A DNA stretch of 18,486 nt from Acidobacteriaceae bacterium (GTDB lineage: Bacteria > Acidobacteriota > Terriglobia > Terriglobales > Acidobacteriaceae), in assembly GCA_025462805.1 (NCBI GenBank), contig JAOAPJ010000024.1:1-18486 (forward strand), written 5' to 3'. The translations under genes were made by a program, and so were the position numbers. The notes beneath the pieces were generated by a model that ran no database searches, was not told the origin of the DNA, and was given only the letters and a program-made list of their open reading frames with translations. This document shows positions 1 through 8,430 of the stretch, in pieces (within the stretch, counting starts at the first letter, position 1; every line of letters starts with the position of its first letter).

Positions 1-923
1 TCCAGACCCAGGATCTCGCACGCACCGCGTACGCTCTCGCGCACGGGAATGAGGTGCTCGCGGAGGAGCATGCCCACCTGGGATTGCGCAGCCATCTCAT
101 TGAGCGTGGTCGCAACGCCACCCCGGGTCGGGTCACGCAGGCAGTGGATGGCGTCGAGCATGCCTGCACCCGCACAGGTCTCCAGCATGGTAGAAACGAG
201 CCCGTGCAAGGAAGCGCAGTCGCTCGAAATTGCCCCCTCGAATTCCAGATTCTCACGCTGCGACATAATGGCCATCCCGTGGTCGCCGATGTAGCCGCTC
301 AGCAGGATGCGATCACCCGGCCGCGCGCGTGCGGCAGAGATAGTAACCGGACGCTCGATCAGTCCTATGCCTGTTGTGGTGATGAAGATCTGGTCGCCTT
401 TGCCGCGATTCACGACTTTCGTATCACCGGTGACGAGCTGCACGCCGGCGCTTCGTGCAGCGGCACCCATGGATTGCACGATGCGGCGCAAATCGTCGGT
501 GGGAAGGCCCTCCTCGAGAATAAAGGCGGCAGCTAGATAGAGCGGCCGAGCGCCGCTCATGGCCAAGTCGTTGATGGTTCCATTGACGGCGAGCTGCCCG
601 ATATCACCGCCGGGGAAGAAAATCGGTGTGACAACGAACGAATCTGTAGTGAAAGCGAGGCGGGCGCCGTTTATTTCGAAGACCGCCTGATCCTCGAGCC
701 GTTCAAGGATCGGATTAGCAAAGGCTGGAAGGAACACTTTCGCTATGAGTTCGGCCGAGAGCTTGCCCCCGCTACCGTGGCCGAGCACGATGTTCCTATG
801 GTTGAAGATCGGCAGAGGGCAGCTACCGTGCAGCGGCAAGGAAAGCTCCACGTTGCTCGCAGCATTGCCATTGGCAAGCACATGGCTGTTCCCGTCGAGC
901 TCTGCCGCCCCCTGATCGTTCAT
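1..923 (-). CDS. hypE: HypE, hydrogenase maturation carbamoyl dehydratase (C-terminus cut by window edge)
   Basis: HypE converts the carbamoyl group that HypF places on its C-terminal Cys into a thiocyanate, the cyanide source for the [NiFe]-hydrogenase iron; it acts in the cytoplasm. I translated this frame by hand from the ATG at 923-921; 307 codons are visible and no stop is reached. The PurM-like/AIR-synthase features are clear: GHGSGGK at residues about 48-54, TTDSFVVTP at 92-100, a conserved [12 protein letters not shown] at 114-125, GDTKVV at 166-171 and [15 protein letters not shown] at 262-276. The C-terminal domain end, including the catalytic terminal Cys, lies outside the window. 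The start is fixed by an ATGA overlap with the hypD stop, implying translational coupling. About 40 residues precede the first conserved motif, longer than in the usual HypE; a later GTG (residue 25) is an alternative start. Confidence 0.95.
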   Translation of the reverse strand, partial: MNDQGAAELDGNSHVLANGNAASNVELSLPLHGSCPLPIFNHRNIVLGHGSGGKLSAELIAKVFLPAFANPILERLEDQAVFEINGARLAFTTDSFVVTPIFFPGGDIGQLAVNGTINDLAMSGARPLYLAAAFILEEGLPTDDLRRIVQSMGAAARSAGVQLVTGDTKVVNRGKGDQIFITTTGIGLIERPVTISAARARPGDRILLSGYIGDHGMAIMSQRENLEFEGAISSDCASLHGLVSTMLETCAGAGMLDAIHCLRDPTRGGVATTLNEMAAQSQVGMLLREHLIPVRESVRGACEILGL

Positions 924-2062
924 GCCATACCCCCGACCGTGTGCACGGGAACATCGACCGATGCGGGTCGTGCCTCCAGATGGCGGCCGTACGCGTAATA
1001 TGCGGCACATGCGCCCTCGGCCGAGACCATGGTGGCTCCGAGCGGATGTTGCGGTGTGCAGAGGCTCCCGAAGGCAGGGCAGTCCTTCGGCTTGAGAATC
1101 CCCCGCAGGATCTGGCCGCTGATGCATATCTCCGGCTCGAGAGTGCCGATCTCCGCTACGTCGAAGAGTCGTTCTGCATCATGCTTCCAGAAATCAGAAC
1201 GCAACTGATAGCCACTGGCGGGGATGTTTCCGATACCGCGCCACTTGCGATCCACAACTTCAAAGACCCGCATCACCAGTGACTGTGCAGCTTGATTGCC
1301 AGCGCGATTGAGGATGCGCGAGTATTCATTCTCGACTGTCGCCTGCCCCTTTTCCAACTGTCGGATCACCATGAGGGTCCCTTGAAGGATGTCGAGTGGC
1401 TCAAATCCCGTGACAACGATGGGGACCTCGAACTGTGCACTGATGGGCTCGTACTCTTCGTATCCGACCACCGCGCAGACATGTCCGGGCCCGAGGAAAC
1501 CCTGCACGCGATTCTGCGGCGACTGCAGGATGGCTCGCAGAGCGGGCGGTACCAGCACATGGGAGACAAGCAAGGAGACATTGGAGAGTCCCTCCTGCTT
1601 GGCGCGCCAAGCGAGCATCGCGTTGGCTGGCGATGTGGTCTCAAAACCAATGGCAAAGAAGACGATCTGCTTGTCAGGGTTAGCGCGCCCAACTTTGAGA
1701 CAGTCGAGAGGAGAGTACACCACACGTATATCGCTTCCCTCTGACTTGATTGTGAATAGATCGCCGTTCGACCCAGGAACGCGCAGCATGTCTCCGAAAG
1801 AGCAGAAGATGACATTGGGTCGCCGAGCAATGGCGTGTGCCTTGTCGATCATCTCCAGAGGCGTAACGCAGACGGGACAGCCAGGACCGTGCACCAGCTC
1901 GACTCCCGCCGGCAACAGATGATCGATGCCGTTCTTGACAATGGAATGGGTCTGCCCGCCGCAGACTTCCATGATGACCCAGGGCCTTGTCTGCACCCGG
2001 TGGATCTCATCCACGATCTTGCGGGCGACTCGCCCGTCACGATACTCGTCTAGGTACTTCAT
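920..2062 (-). CDS. hypD: HypD, Fe-S scaffold for Fe(CN)2CO assembly
   Basis: HypD is the iron-sulfur protein that, with HypC, holds iron while the cyanide and CO ligands are attached during [NiFe]-hydrogenase maturation. The 380-residue product matches the usual family length of about 370. Visible motifs are CGGQTH at residues 34-39 and HGPGCPVC at 58-65, the two Cys regions thought to bind iron and do thiol redox chemistry. A C-terminal Fe-S region has Cys at 313, 328, 335 and 352 around ILRG, FGSLCTP and EGACAAYY. A longer open frame extends upstream to 2167 but its first 35 residues are not HypD-like. The ATG at 2062 is preceded by AGGAGGAG at good spacing, so I chose it. The start lies inside hypC (26-bp overlap) and the stop overlaps the hypE start. 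Ser315 and Thr344 occupy places where, from memory, some homologues have Cys. Confidence 0.96.
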   Translation of the reverse strand: MKYLDEYRDGRVARKIVDEIHRVQTRPWVIMEVCGGQTHSIVKNGIDHLLPAGVELVHGPGCPVCVTPLEMIDKAHAIARRPNVIFCSFGDMLRVPGSNGDLFTIKSEGSDIRVVYSPLDCLKVGRANPDKQIVFFAIGFETTSPANAMLAWRAKQEGLSNVSLLVSHVLVPPALRAILQSPQNRVQGFLGPGHVCAVVGYEEYEPISAQFEVPIVVTGFEPLDILQGTLMVIRQLEKGQATVENEYSRILNRAGNQAAQSLVMRVFEVVDRKWRGIGNIPASGYQLRSDFWKHDAERLFDVAEIGTLEPEICISGQILRGILKPKDCPAFGSLCTPQHPLGATMVSAEGACAAYYAYGRHLEARPASVDVPVHTVGGMA

Positions 2063-2339
2063 GGGGGCTCTCCTCCTGGCCAAGCTCGTCAACGACTGGG
2101 GCCTGTAGCTCAGTGAGCTGGTCCAGCTCTTCCAGCATTTGATAGGTGCGCGCGGCTTCCTCCTCATCTATCTTGCTGATGGCGAAGCCGACGTGTACCA
2201 GGACGTATTCGCCGATGTGTGTATCGGGCACGTAGTCCAAGCATGCCTCGCGGACGATGCCACCAAACTGCACCCTGGCCATCCGCATGCCTTGACGGTC
2301 AAAGGCTTCGACCACCTTCCCGGGAATTGCGAGACACAT
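2037..2339 (-). CDS. hypC: HypC/HybG-type hydrogenase maturation chaperone
   Basis: HypC is a small chaperone that forms a complex with HypD, carries the Fe(CN)2CO group and delivers it to the hydrogenase large-subunit precursor. The 100-residue product starts MCLAIPGKV, the family signature; Cys2 becomes N-terminal after Met removal and binds the iron. The OB-fold-like body includes the [12 protein letters not shown] segment at residues 43-54 with the conserved His49. The Glu-rich tail continues to residue 100, somewhat longer than typical HypC (about 80-90). The ATG lies 3 bp after the hypF stop and is preceded by an AAGGAG ribosome site inside the hypF end. Its own 3' end overlaps hypD by 26 bp. 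Confidence 0.96.
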   Translation of the reverse strand: MCLAIPGKVVEAFDRQGMRMARVQFGGIVREACLDYVPDTHIGEYVLVHVGFAISKIDEEEAARTYQMLEELDQLTELQAPVVDELGQEESPHEVPRRVS

Positions 2340-2342
2340 GCC

Positions 2343-4685
2343 TCAGTCTCCTTCGCGCAATCGCTCGTTCGCGATGACGGCCTGTCCAAGGGCTATGCCG
2401 CCGTCGTTCGGCGGAACCTGCGCGTGCAGGAACACCTCGAACCCGGCTCTATATAAGCCCTTCACAGTGTGCTCTAGCAAATAGATATTTTGGAAGACGC
2501 CGCCGCTGAGGCAGACGCGGCGCAGCCCCTCCTGCCCGTGAAGCCTGCGGCAGACCGCCACGATTGCCGCCGCGACTGTGTTGTGGAATCTGGCCGAGAT
2601 CTGTCCGGCAGAAATGCCTGCGAGCGACTCGCGGACCACCGCTTCAATCGTCCGTCGCATGTCGACTTGCAACGGCTCACCGTCCTGAATCGCAAAGGGA
2701 TAGTCACTCTCGACCCCGGCATCCGCTATGGATTCGAGCGCGATAGCAGCCTGCCCCTCGAAACTGAGCTGCTGCCCCATCCCGACCAGCGCGGCGACAG
2801 CATCGAAGAGTCGTCCACAGGAGGATGTCGGCACCGTCTGGATACTTCGGCTGAGCATCATGTCCACTAGGGCCAACTGCCGCGGAGGCACACTTTCGAG
2901 CATGCGCAGGGCTGGCAGGGGCCCGGTCCCCAAGATGTCCCGGAGATAGCTAAGCGCCATTCGCCAGGGCTGACGCACAGCCGCGTCGCCGCCGGGAAGC
3001 GCCACGTAGCGGAGATGGGCGCGACGCTCAAAGCAAGCGTAGTCCGCGATGAGGAACTCGCCTCCCCAGATGGCACCATCCGTCCCGTAGCCGGTCCCGT
3101 CAAAGGCGACGCCGATGACCTTGCCGCGAATGTGGTTTTCCGCCATGCAACTCACGATATGAGCGTGATGATGCTGGACCCCAATCTTGTGTTTCACCGA
3201 AAGTAACTGAGCGTAGCGGCTACTGATGTACATCGGATGCAGGTCGTAGGCTACGGCCTGCGGCTCCACGCGGAAGAGCTTTTTCAGGTTGCCGAGTGTC
3301 TCTTCAAAGAAGCGCAGCGTCTCGTAGTTCTCAAGATCGCCAATGTGCTGGCTGAGGATCGCGTAACGATCGCGTGTCAAGCAAAGGGTGTTCTTTAACT
3401 CCGCCCCGCACGCCAAAATGGGAGAGAGCGGCATGCCGAGATCGATGGGAAGTGGCGCGTAACCGCGCGAGCGGCGGAGAACGCGCTCGCGACCTTGCAC
3501 GATGCGCACTACTGAATCGTCGGCCCGCATGTAAATGTCCCGACTGTGCAGCAGGAACCAGTCGGCCACCGGCGCCAGCCGTTGCCATGCCTCCTCATTT
3601 GCGGTGACGATGGGCTCTTCGCTTAGATTGCCGCTGGTCATCACCAGGGCAGGGAACTCGGCGGGTTCTCCGAGGCCATCGCTGAATAAGAGCGCATGGA
3701 GTGGCGTGTAAGGCAGCATGATACCAACGGATGGGTTACCGGGAGCGATGGAGCCCGCGAGGCCGACATCTGTACGACGGGCAAGGATGACGATGGGGCG
3801 GCGCCCGCTCTGGAGCGCAAGCCGATCCTCGTCTGTGAGCACGCACATCGATTCCACTGCCGCAATATCGCGCGCCATCAATGCGAAAGGCTTGTCACTG
3901 CGTCTCTTGCGCTGCCGGAGCTGCTGCACGCTGGATTCGTTCCTCGCGTCGCATGCGATGAAGAATCCGCCGAGTCCCTTGACGGCAACAATCTCCCCCG
4001 CCTGCAGCAGGGCGCGCACCTGCTGAAAGACCGCCAGCGATGTCGACGCTGAGTCTTCAAACGTCGCCGGCGGAGGCATGGCGGCGCCGCGCTGCACCAG
4101 CACTACGCTCGGCCCGCAGCAGGGGCAGGCATTGGGCTGCGCGTGGAAGCGCCTATTGCCTGGGTCCTCGTACTCCGCCTGACACAGAGGACACATCCGG
4201 AACTTGGCCATTGTGGTGCGCGGCCGATCGTATGGAACGTCCTGGATGATGGTGTAGCGTGGGCCGCAATTGGTGCAGTTGGTGAAGGGGTAGCCGAAGC
4301 GCCGATTGCCGGGCTCCGTGAAGTCGCGCCAGCACTCATCGCAGGTGGCCACATCAGGCGAGACCAGCGCGAACGCCTGGGACTCATCGCGGCTCTCGCG
4401 AATGGAAAACCCAGGCTTACCAGTGACTGCGAGATCTTGAAAACAGATCTCGGTGATCTGCGCCAGAGGTGGCGGACTGCATTTCAGGGTAATCAGGAAT
4501 TGATCGATGGCTGGCGCTTCGCCCTCGAGTTCGACCGTCACTCCGGAAGCCGAGTTGAAGATGTAGCCAGCGAGTTCAAGGTCCCGGGCCAGATTGTAGA
4601 TAAAGGGGCGAAAGCCGACACCCTGCACGATCCCCCGAATGGAGAAGCGCCTTCGGACGATTGCCGCAGATACCTTTGGGGCCAT
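2343..4685 (-). CDS. hypF: HypF, carbamoyltransferase for hydrogenase maturation
   Basis: HypF uses carbamoyl phosphate and ATP to carbamoylate the C-terminal Cys of HypE, the first step of cyanide ligand synthesis. The 780-residue product has the full domain order. An acylphosphatase domain carries VQGVGFRPF at residues 20-28. Two zinc fingers of the form C-x2-C-x18-C-x2-C lie at 115-140 and 165-190. A YrdC-like domain spans about 215-400 with the KRRSDKP segment near 260. A Kae1-like C-terminal domain carries HHHAH at 505-509, DGTGYGTDG at 529-537 and LSGGVFQN near 726-733. Length and motifs indicate an intact enzyme. The ATG at 4685 starts just before the acylphosphatase domain; its ribosome site is weak. 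It is the first gene of the visible hypFCDE operon; the genes for the hydrogenase itself are not seen here. Confidence 0.97.
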   Translation of the reverse strand: MAPKVSAAIVRRRFSIRGIVQGVGFRPFIYNLARDLELAGYIFNSASGVTVELEGEAPAIDQFLITLKCSPPPLAQITEICFQDLAVTGKPGFSIRESRDESQAFALVSPDVATCDECWRDFTEPGNRRFGYPFTNCTNCGPRYTIIQDVPYDRPRTTMAKFRMCPLCQAEYEDPGNRRFHAQPNACPCCGPSVVLVQRGAAMPPPATFEDSASTSLAVFQQVRALLQAGEIVAVKGLGGFFIACDARNESSVQQLRQRKRRSDKPFALMARDIAAVESMCVLTDEDRLALQSGRRPIVILARRTDVGLAGSIAPGNPSVGIMLPYTPLHALLFSDGLGEPAEFPALVMTSGNLSEEPIVTANEEAWQRLAPVADWFLLHSRDIYMRADDSVVRIVQGRERVLRRSRGYAPLPIDLGMPLSPILACGAELKNTLCLTRDRYAILSQHIGDLENYETLRFFEETLGNLKKLFRVEPQAVAYDLHPMYISSRYAQLLSVKHKIGVQHHHAHIVSCMAENHIRGKVIGVAFDGTGYGTDGAIWGGEFLIADYACFERRAHLRYVALPGGDAAVRQPWRMALSYLRDILGTGPLPALRMLESVPPRQLALVDMMLSRSIQTVPTSSCGRLFDAVAALVGMGQQLSFEGQAAIALESIADAGVESDYPFAIQDGEPLQVDMRRTIEAVVRESLAGISAGQISARFHNTVAAAIVAVCRRLHGQEGLRRVCLSGGVFQNIYLLEHTVKGLYRAGFEVFLHAQVPPNDGGIALGQAVIANERLREGD

Positions 4686-4873
4686 GGCGTGATGGTCCGG
4701 TCGTCAGCGAGTTCTTCGCCAGCCGATGCGGTCGAGCCTCGCGTGACCTTGGGCCAACTCTGATTGGCAGCCTATACCCACCGAATAAGGCAGTGCAATC
4801 GAGCGCTTCTGCGATCGAGCTCTCATGGAGATGGGCCGGATGACCGGCCCCCCCCAATGCAGTTGTCGCAGCC
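4686..4873. other. Intergenic region, hypF leader
   Basis: This 188-bp gap separates the phosphoesterase stop from the hypF start, both leftward. It holds a GC-rich hairpin just after the phosphoesterase gene (listed separately). A possible weak sigma-70-like promoter for hypF has TTGCAC at 4798-4793 and TATAGG at 4776-4771 on the minus strand with a 16-bp spacer, matching consensus at only 3 and 4 of 6 positions. Short frames here show no protein-like content. Confidence 0.4.
4833..4850 (-). terminator. GC-rich hairpin after the phosphoesterase gene
   Basis: GGGCCGG and CCGGCCC form a perfect 7-bp stem with a 4-base loop, 24 bp beyond the phosphoesterase stop. A run of eight C (4848-4855) overlaps one arm. 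There is no U-tract in either direction, so it may be an mRNA-end-stabilising or weak terminator structure, not a classic intrinsic terminator. Confidence 0.35.
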
Positions 4874-7270
4874 CTACATGGAACTCGGCGTGCAAGGGTT
4901 ATATCCCAGAGTGGTCGGAGTGACAGGCGCGGGTACTTGAGACGGCGATGGCGGTGTTGCCCACGGCACGCCTGTGAAGTCAAAGAAGTCCAGCAGGTTT
5001 GGCTGCGCCGCATCCCGGGCTGTCAGATGGGCAGAGCTCCCGATGAAGCGATTCTCGACAAACCGGATCACTGCAGTGTGATCCATGGGTACATGCGACA
5101 CATAGTGCCGCCGGGTGAATGGCGATACAACGAGGTTCGGGACCCGGAAACCAAGTTGTGCGGCATAGCCGTTGATTGCCGCGGCATCCCCAGAGTGCGC
5201 CCCCGGTTCGCTCGAGTTCAGATCGCAATGCGTCGTGGGCGTACCTCCGCTGGGCACACACGGTAAATAGCTATCGGGGTTTACCGCGATCGTCGAGATG
5301 TCCGGGATGCTTCCCAAGCCAGGACTGGTCTTGTCGTTTGAATGGCCAGGGACCGGCGGCACGTGGTCGTAGGGGCCGCCTCCCTCGTCGTAGCTGAGGA
5401 AGAATACGGAGTCCTTCCATGAGGGACTCGTCATCAGCGCATTTACGAGGCTGGCGACCTCCGCCTGACCAGTCAGGATCGATTGACCGGAGCCGGGATG
5501 CTCATCATTCAGGCCAGAGCCAGATTCGATGAAACTGAAGCTGGGCAGCGTTCCATTGGCTGCATCACTCTTGTAGGTGGAGACTGGAGCGATGTGGTTC
5601 GGATCGATGCAGAAGGAATCGGACGTGTCGCCAACCACGCTAGAGGGCTGAGTAGTTCCCGTGCAGGCCGCCTTGGACGGATTTCCGTACCAGTACCGGT
5701 TTGCATAGGTCATCGTAGAGAAACTCGTATCCGGGTAGTTTGCACTGCCCGACCCACAAGGCTGGCCAGCCGCGCAGAATCCGTTCGTGGCGCTGTAGTA
5801 AATCTTCCAGGAAACCTTTGCGTTATCCAACTCCTGGAAGATGGTCTGAATACTGAGCTGCGGAAGGTGATCGTTCGAGCCCGGGTCAAACACGAGGCCC
5901 TGAGTCGTGCCACCGGTGAATGTAGCCAGTCGGTTTGGGATGCTCTTCGAGGACACGGGAGAGAACCACCTGTCTGACACAGCGAACTGCGAGGCTATGT
6001 AGTAGTAGTAGTTCAGGAAGCCTTCGTCGTAATACCCCATAGCCCGTTGCCCTGTGGTATCCGTGAAAGACCCGGAGCAGGTACCTGTACTAGCACAGTT
6101 CTTCGCGAAGCCTTCGGCGGTATGCACGAACCCATCCATCAGAATGGGACGTGTCTGGAGGAAATTGTATCGATTTACATCACCATAGCTCTCCAGCCAG
6201 GATGAACTTGCATCGTCGATGCAAGTGCTCTTCAGCTTGAACAATGGGACACTGACGCCCTCGTCGGTCTGATTCGTCGTGTTCAGCTTATCGTCGATGC
6301 CATCCACGTCATACGTGTGTCCATCGTCACCGACGTTCCAACCCTTGCCGCGGCGGTAGGGATTGAGCATGCCAAAGTAGTTGTCGAAGGAGTGGTTCTC
6401 CTCAAGCATGAAGACCACATGATTGATGGCATTTGCGCTGCCTTGGGAGGCTACCGTCACAGTTGCGCTCGCGGAGGCGCTGCCTCCTGCTCCGGTGGCG
6501 TCTGCGGTGTACGTCGTAGTGGCGCTGGGGGTGACAGTCACTGTGCCGCCGGTGGATGAAACCGTGTAGCTGCTCCCGTCAGAGCCCGTGAGCGTCAGGC
6601 CGGTGGCGTTTGCCGCCGCCACCGTCAACGTGGAGGATTGCCCTGCGGTAATGGATGTTGGGTTGGCCTTCACACTGACCGTAGGCGCGTTGGGCGTAGC
6701 TACTGTCACTATGGTCTTCGCTGAGGCACTTCCGCCGGAGCCAGAAGCGTTTGCAGTGTAGGTGGTGGTCGCGCTAGGGGTGACAGTCTTCGTTCCGCCG
6801 GTGGCGGAGAGAGTATAACTGCTCCCATCAGAGCCGCTCAAAGCTACCGTGCTGGCATTAGTCGCCGTAACGTTCAAAGTCGATGACCCTCCGGCAGCGA
6901 CGGAGGTAGGATTAGCGCTGATACTCACTGTTGGCGCGCTCGGCGCACTACTCTTCACCGTCAGATTGATGGTCGCGAACGACGCCCCGCCGCAGTGATC
7001 CCACTCCTCCACAACTGTGTGCTCGTATCCGGCGGCCAGAGTGAGCAGATGATCGAGCTTAGTCGCATTCACTACATAGACAAGCTTGTTATTGACGTAG
7101 ATGCCCATCGACGCCACGCCCTTGGAACAGGTTGAGGTGGTGGCGGATGCTACATAGTGCACCGGCGAAGTCACCGTAGAGCCAGCAATTGGGCTAGTAA
7201 CAGTAACCGTGGCAAGGGCCGGCGACACGAATGACAGGAGAAATGCGATAAGAAAAGAGAGCTGCTTCAC
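4874..7270 (-). CDS. Secreted phosphoesterase (phospholipase C / acid phosphatase class) with Ig-like repeats
   Basis: This 798-residue protein probably hydrolyses phosphomonoesters or phosphodiesters such as phospholipids outside the cytoplasm. A signal peptide covers residues 1-20 (cleavage after ALA). An Ig-like domain spans about 21-106 with Cys48 and Cys93 that may pair. Two near-identical repeats of 83 residues follow (112-194 and 195-277), rich in Ser, Thr and Gly, each starting APTVS and including NPTS and SDGSSYT. The catalytic region from about 280 has the PF04185-type motifs: ENHSFDNYFG at 291-300, where Asn/Ser/Asp contribute to the metal/phosphate site in AcpA-like enzymes, DEHPG at 589-593, and YDEGGGPYDH at 627-636. 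The start is GTG at 7270-7268 with AGAGG upstream; it directly precedes the hydrophobic signal sequence. It stands alone with 417 bp upstream. Substrate cannot be assigned from sequence. Confidence 0.9.
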   Translation of the reverse strand: MKQLSFLIAFLLSFVSPALATVTVTSPIAGSTVTSPVHYVASATTSTCSKGVASMGIYVNNKLVYVVNATKLDHLLTLAAGYEHTVVEEWDHCGGASFATINLTVKSSAPSAPTVSISANPTSVAAGGSSTLNVTATNASTVALSGSDGSSYTLSATGGTKTVTPSATTTYTANASGSGGSASAKTIVTVATPNAPTVSVKANPTSITAGQSSTLTVAAANATGLTLTGSDGSSYTVSSTGGTVTVTPSATTTYTADATGAGGSASASATVTVASQGSANAINHVVFMLEENHSFDNYFGMLNPYRRGKGWNVGDDGHTYDVDGIDDKLNTTNQTDEGVSVPLFKLKSTCIDDASSSWLESYGDVNRYNFLQTRPILMDGFVHTAEGFAKNCASTGTCSGSFTDTTGQRAMGYYDEGFLNYYYYIASQFAVSDRWFSPVSSKSIPNRLATFTGGTTQGLVFDPGSNDHLPQLSIQTIFQELDNAKVSWKIYYSATNGFCAAGQPCGSGSANYPDTSFSTMTYANRYWYGNPSKAACTGTTQPSSVVGDTSDSFCIDPNHIAPVSTYKSDAANGTLPSFSFIESGSGLNDEHPGSGQSILTGQAEVASLVNALMTSPSWKDSVFFLSYDEGGGPYDHVPPVPGHSNDKTSPGLGSIPDISTIAVNPDSYLPCVPSGGTPTTHCDLNSSEPGAHSGDAAAINGYAAQLGFRVPNLVVSPFTRRHYVSHVPMDHTAVIRFVENRFIGSSAHLTARDAAQPNLLDFFDFTGVPWATPPSPSQVPAPVTPTTLGYNPCTPSSM
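6440..6937 (-). repeat. Tandem in-gene duplication coding for two Ig-like repeats
   Basis: Two adjacent units of about 249 bp inside the phosphoesterase gene encode 83-residue repeats (residues 112-194 and 195-277). Both keep the APTVS, NPTS, GSDGSSYT and VTPSATTTYTA blocks. Such spacer domains between signal peptide and enzyme are common in acidobacterial secreted proteins (general knowledge) and probably hold the catalytic domain away from the surface. Confidence 0.75.
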
Positions 7271-7387
7271 GACCGATGCCTCTGGGTCTTAAGTACACGC
7301 CGATGAGATGGGAAGATCTCGTGCTGACTCATCGCGTGGCTGAATGGATTGATGCTGGTTCCAGGGGAGAGGAGAAGCAGCTACCTA

Positions 7388-7417
7388 ACTATAGCTGGCA
7401 GATTCCCTCGCCATCAA
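7388..7417 (-). promoter_or_regulatory. Candidate sigma-70-type promoter for the phosphoesterase
   Basis: On the minus strand TTGATG (7417-7412; 4 of 6 to TTGACA) and TATAGT (7393-7388; 5 of 6 to TATAAT) are separated by 18 bp. Transcription would begin near 7380, giving a leader of about 110 bases before the GTG start. This is pattern matching only. Confidence 0.4.
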
Positions 7418-7465
7418 GTAGAGAATCGCGACACCGATTTGTCACTCGTGAATAGAGCCTGGGTA

Positions 7466-7496
7466 GGCTTGCGCAAAGCCGGGCTTGCGCAAAGCC
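7466..7496. repeat. Tandem 15-bp hairpin repeats
   Basis: GGCTTGCGCAAAGCC occurs twice (7466-7480 and 7482-7496), one base apart. Each copy can fold as a GGCTT/AAGCC stem, and the two copies can also cross-pair around the TGCGCA palindrome. They sit between the end of the kinase gene and the phosphoesterase promoter, so they could terminate the upstream transcript or bind a dimeric regulator. No U-tract follows. Confidence 0.6.
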
Positions 7497-7687
7497 TTGG
7501 GCAGATCGGAAGTGCCATGGTTGCGTAGACTGACGCTGTCAACGCGACAAGTTATTGCTTCGTATCTGTGACGTGCTCACCGACCCATAGTGGGAATCCC
7601 ATCGCCGCTGTAGAACAAGTTAGCGCGCTCGAGGTGAATTGGAGCAGAGTGCTGCGGTTCAGAGGCCATCATTCGAGAGCCGCCCGG

Positions 7688-8389
7688 TTACTGTGCTTGA
7701 TACGAGACGTTCCTCTGCGCGGCCTCGGCGGGGAGCTGTTTCCATGCGTGATGCAGCACCTCGCGCTCAACATCCTGCACAGGCATAGCAGGGATGATGG
7801 TCATTCCTCCTATGAGGGAACTCAGTGTCGAGTACGAGGCGCGGCAGAGATATAAGAAGTCGAGTGGGTATTCCGGCTTCCGTGCACGAGCTTCCAGCGG
7901 ATCGGCGTCCAGCAGATAGCTCACGTGAGGCCGAGGGACGATCTTCATGATGAAGCGAACATAAGCCCGAGCCAGCGGATTGCTCAGTGTTAGATTTGCG
8001 AGTTCATCGTAGGCGTAGCGATCGAAAATGATGAAATCGGCATCGGATTGCAGGGCATTCTTCACTACCATGCGCAACGAGACGGCATCGACGAGGTAGA
8101 GGAAACATCGCACCAGGGTCATCGGCCACGAGCGGACGTTTTTGTCTCGACGGTTGATCGGTTTGGTTGGAGATCCAACCCCCTTCTCGCCCTTGAACAA
8201 CCTGTGTCCACTCACCTCACGTAAGTGGGTCAGGCGGGCGACGTCGTCCCAGAACGTGATCAGGGACACACGCAGGCCAGCCTCGGAGAGGCGTGTCCTC
8301 AGATTATGAATTTGTGTGCTCTTGCCGGCTCCGTCCATGCCGGAGAAGCTCACAAATCGGCGCTCGTGGTTCTTAGCGACTAGAGACAT
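7688..8389 (-). CDS. Thymidylate-kinase-like P-loop kinase
   Basis: The 233-residue product is a cytoplasmic P-loop kinase related to dTMP kinases. The Walker A motif GMDGAGKST lies at residues 17-25, and DRYAYDEL near residue 125 resembles the DR[YF] motif of the family. It is probably not the housekeeping Tmk: the usual DRY-x2-S-x2-AYQ signature is not kept, there is an insertion rich in Lys/Arg around residues 65-85, and the C-terminus diverges. It is the last gene of the leftward flippase-STAS-anchored protein set, 41 bp after the preceding gene, so a role in phosphorylating a nucleotide or glycan precursor for polysaccharide synthesis is plausible, but this is inference. The ATG at 8389 has only a weak AAAGG site about 14 bases upstream. 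Confidence 0.8.
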   Translation of the reverse strand: MSLVAKNHERRFVSFSGMDGAGKSTQIHNLRTRLSEAGLRVSLITFWDDVARLTHLREVSGHRLFKGEKGVGSPTKPINRRDKNVRSWPMTLVRCFLYLVDAVSLRMVVKNALQSDADFIIFDRYAYDELANLTLSNPLARAYVRFIMKIVPRPHVSYLLDADPLEARARKPEYPLDFLYLCRASYSTLSSLIGGMTIIPAMPVQDVEREVLHHAWKQLPAEAAQRNVSYQAQ

Positions 8390-8430
8390 AAATGGCTATC
8401 AACCTTTGCTGTCATCTGCGGATGAATCTC

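Larger units (their letters stand above)
7271..7687. other. Intergenic region between phosphoesterase and kinase genes
   Basis: This is a 417-bp gap between two leftward genes. It holds a candidate promoter for the phosphoesterase (7388-7417) and a pair of tandem hairpin-forming 15-bp repeats (7466-7496). A rightward open frame from 7568 runs into the kinase gene antisense but has no recognisable protein features and was not called. Confidence 0.6.

Noticed and set aside
4143..4763. Rightward 206-codon frame antisense to the start of hypF
   Set aside because: It lies opposite conserved HypF zinc-finger and acylphosphatase coding sequence and shows no family features.
7568..7855. Rightward 95-codon frame in the gap and antisense to the kinase C-terminus
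   Set aside because: No domain or signal features and mostly antisense to a real gene.
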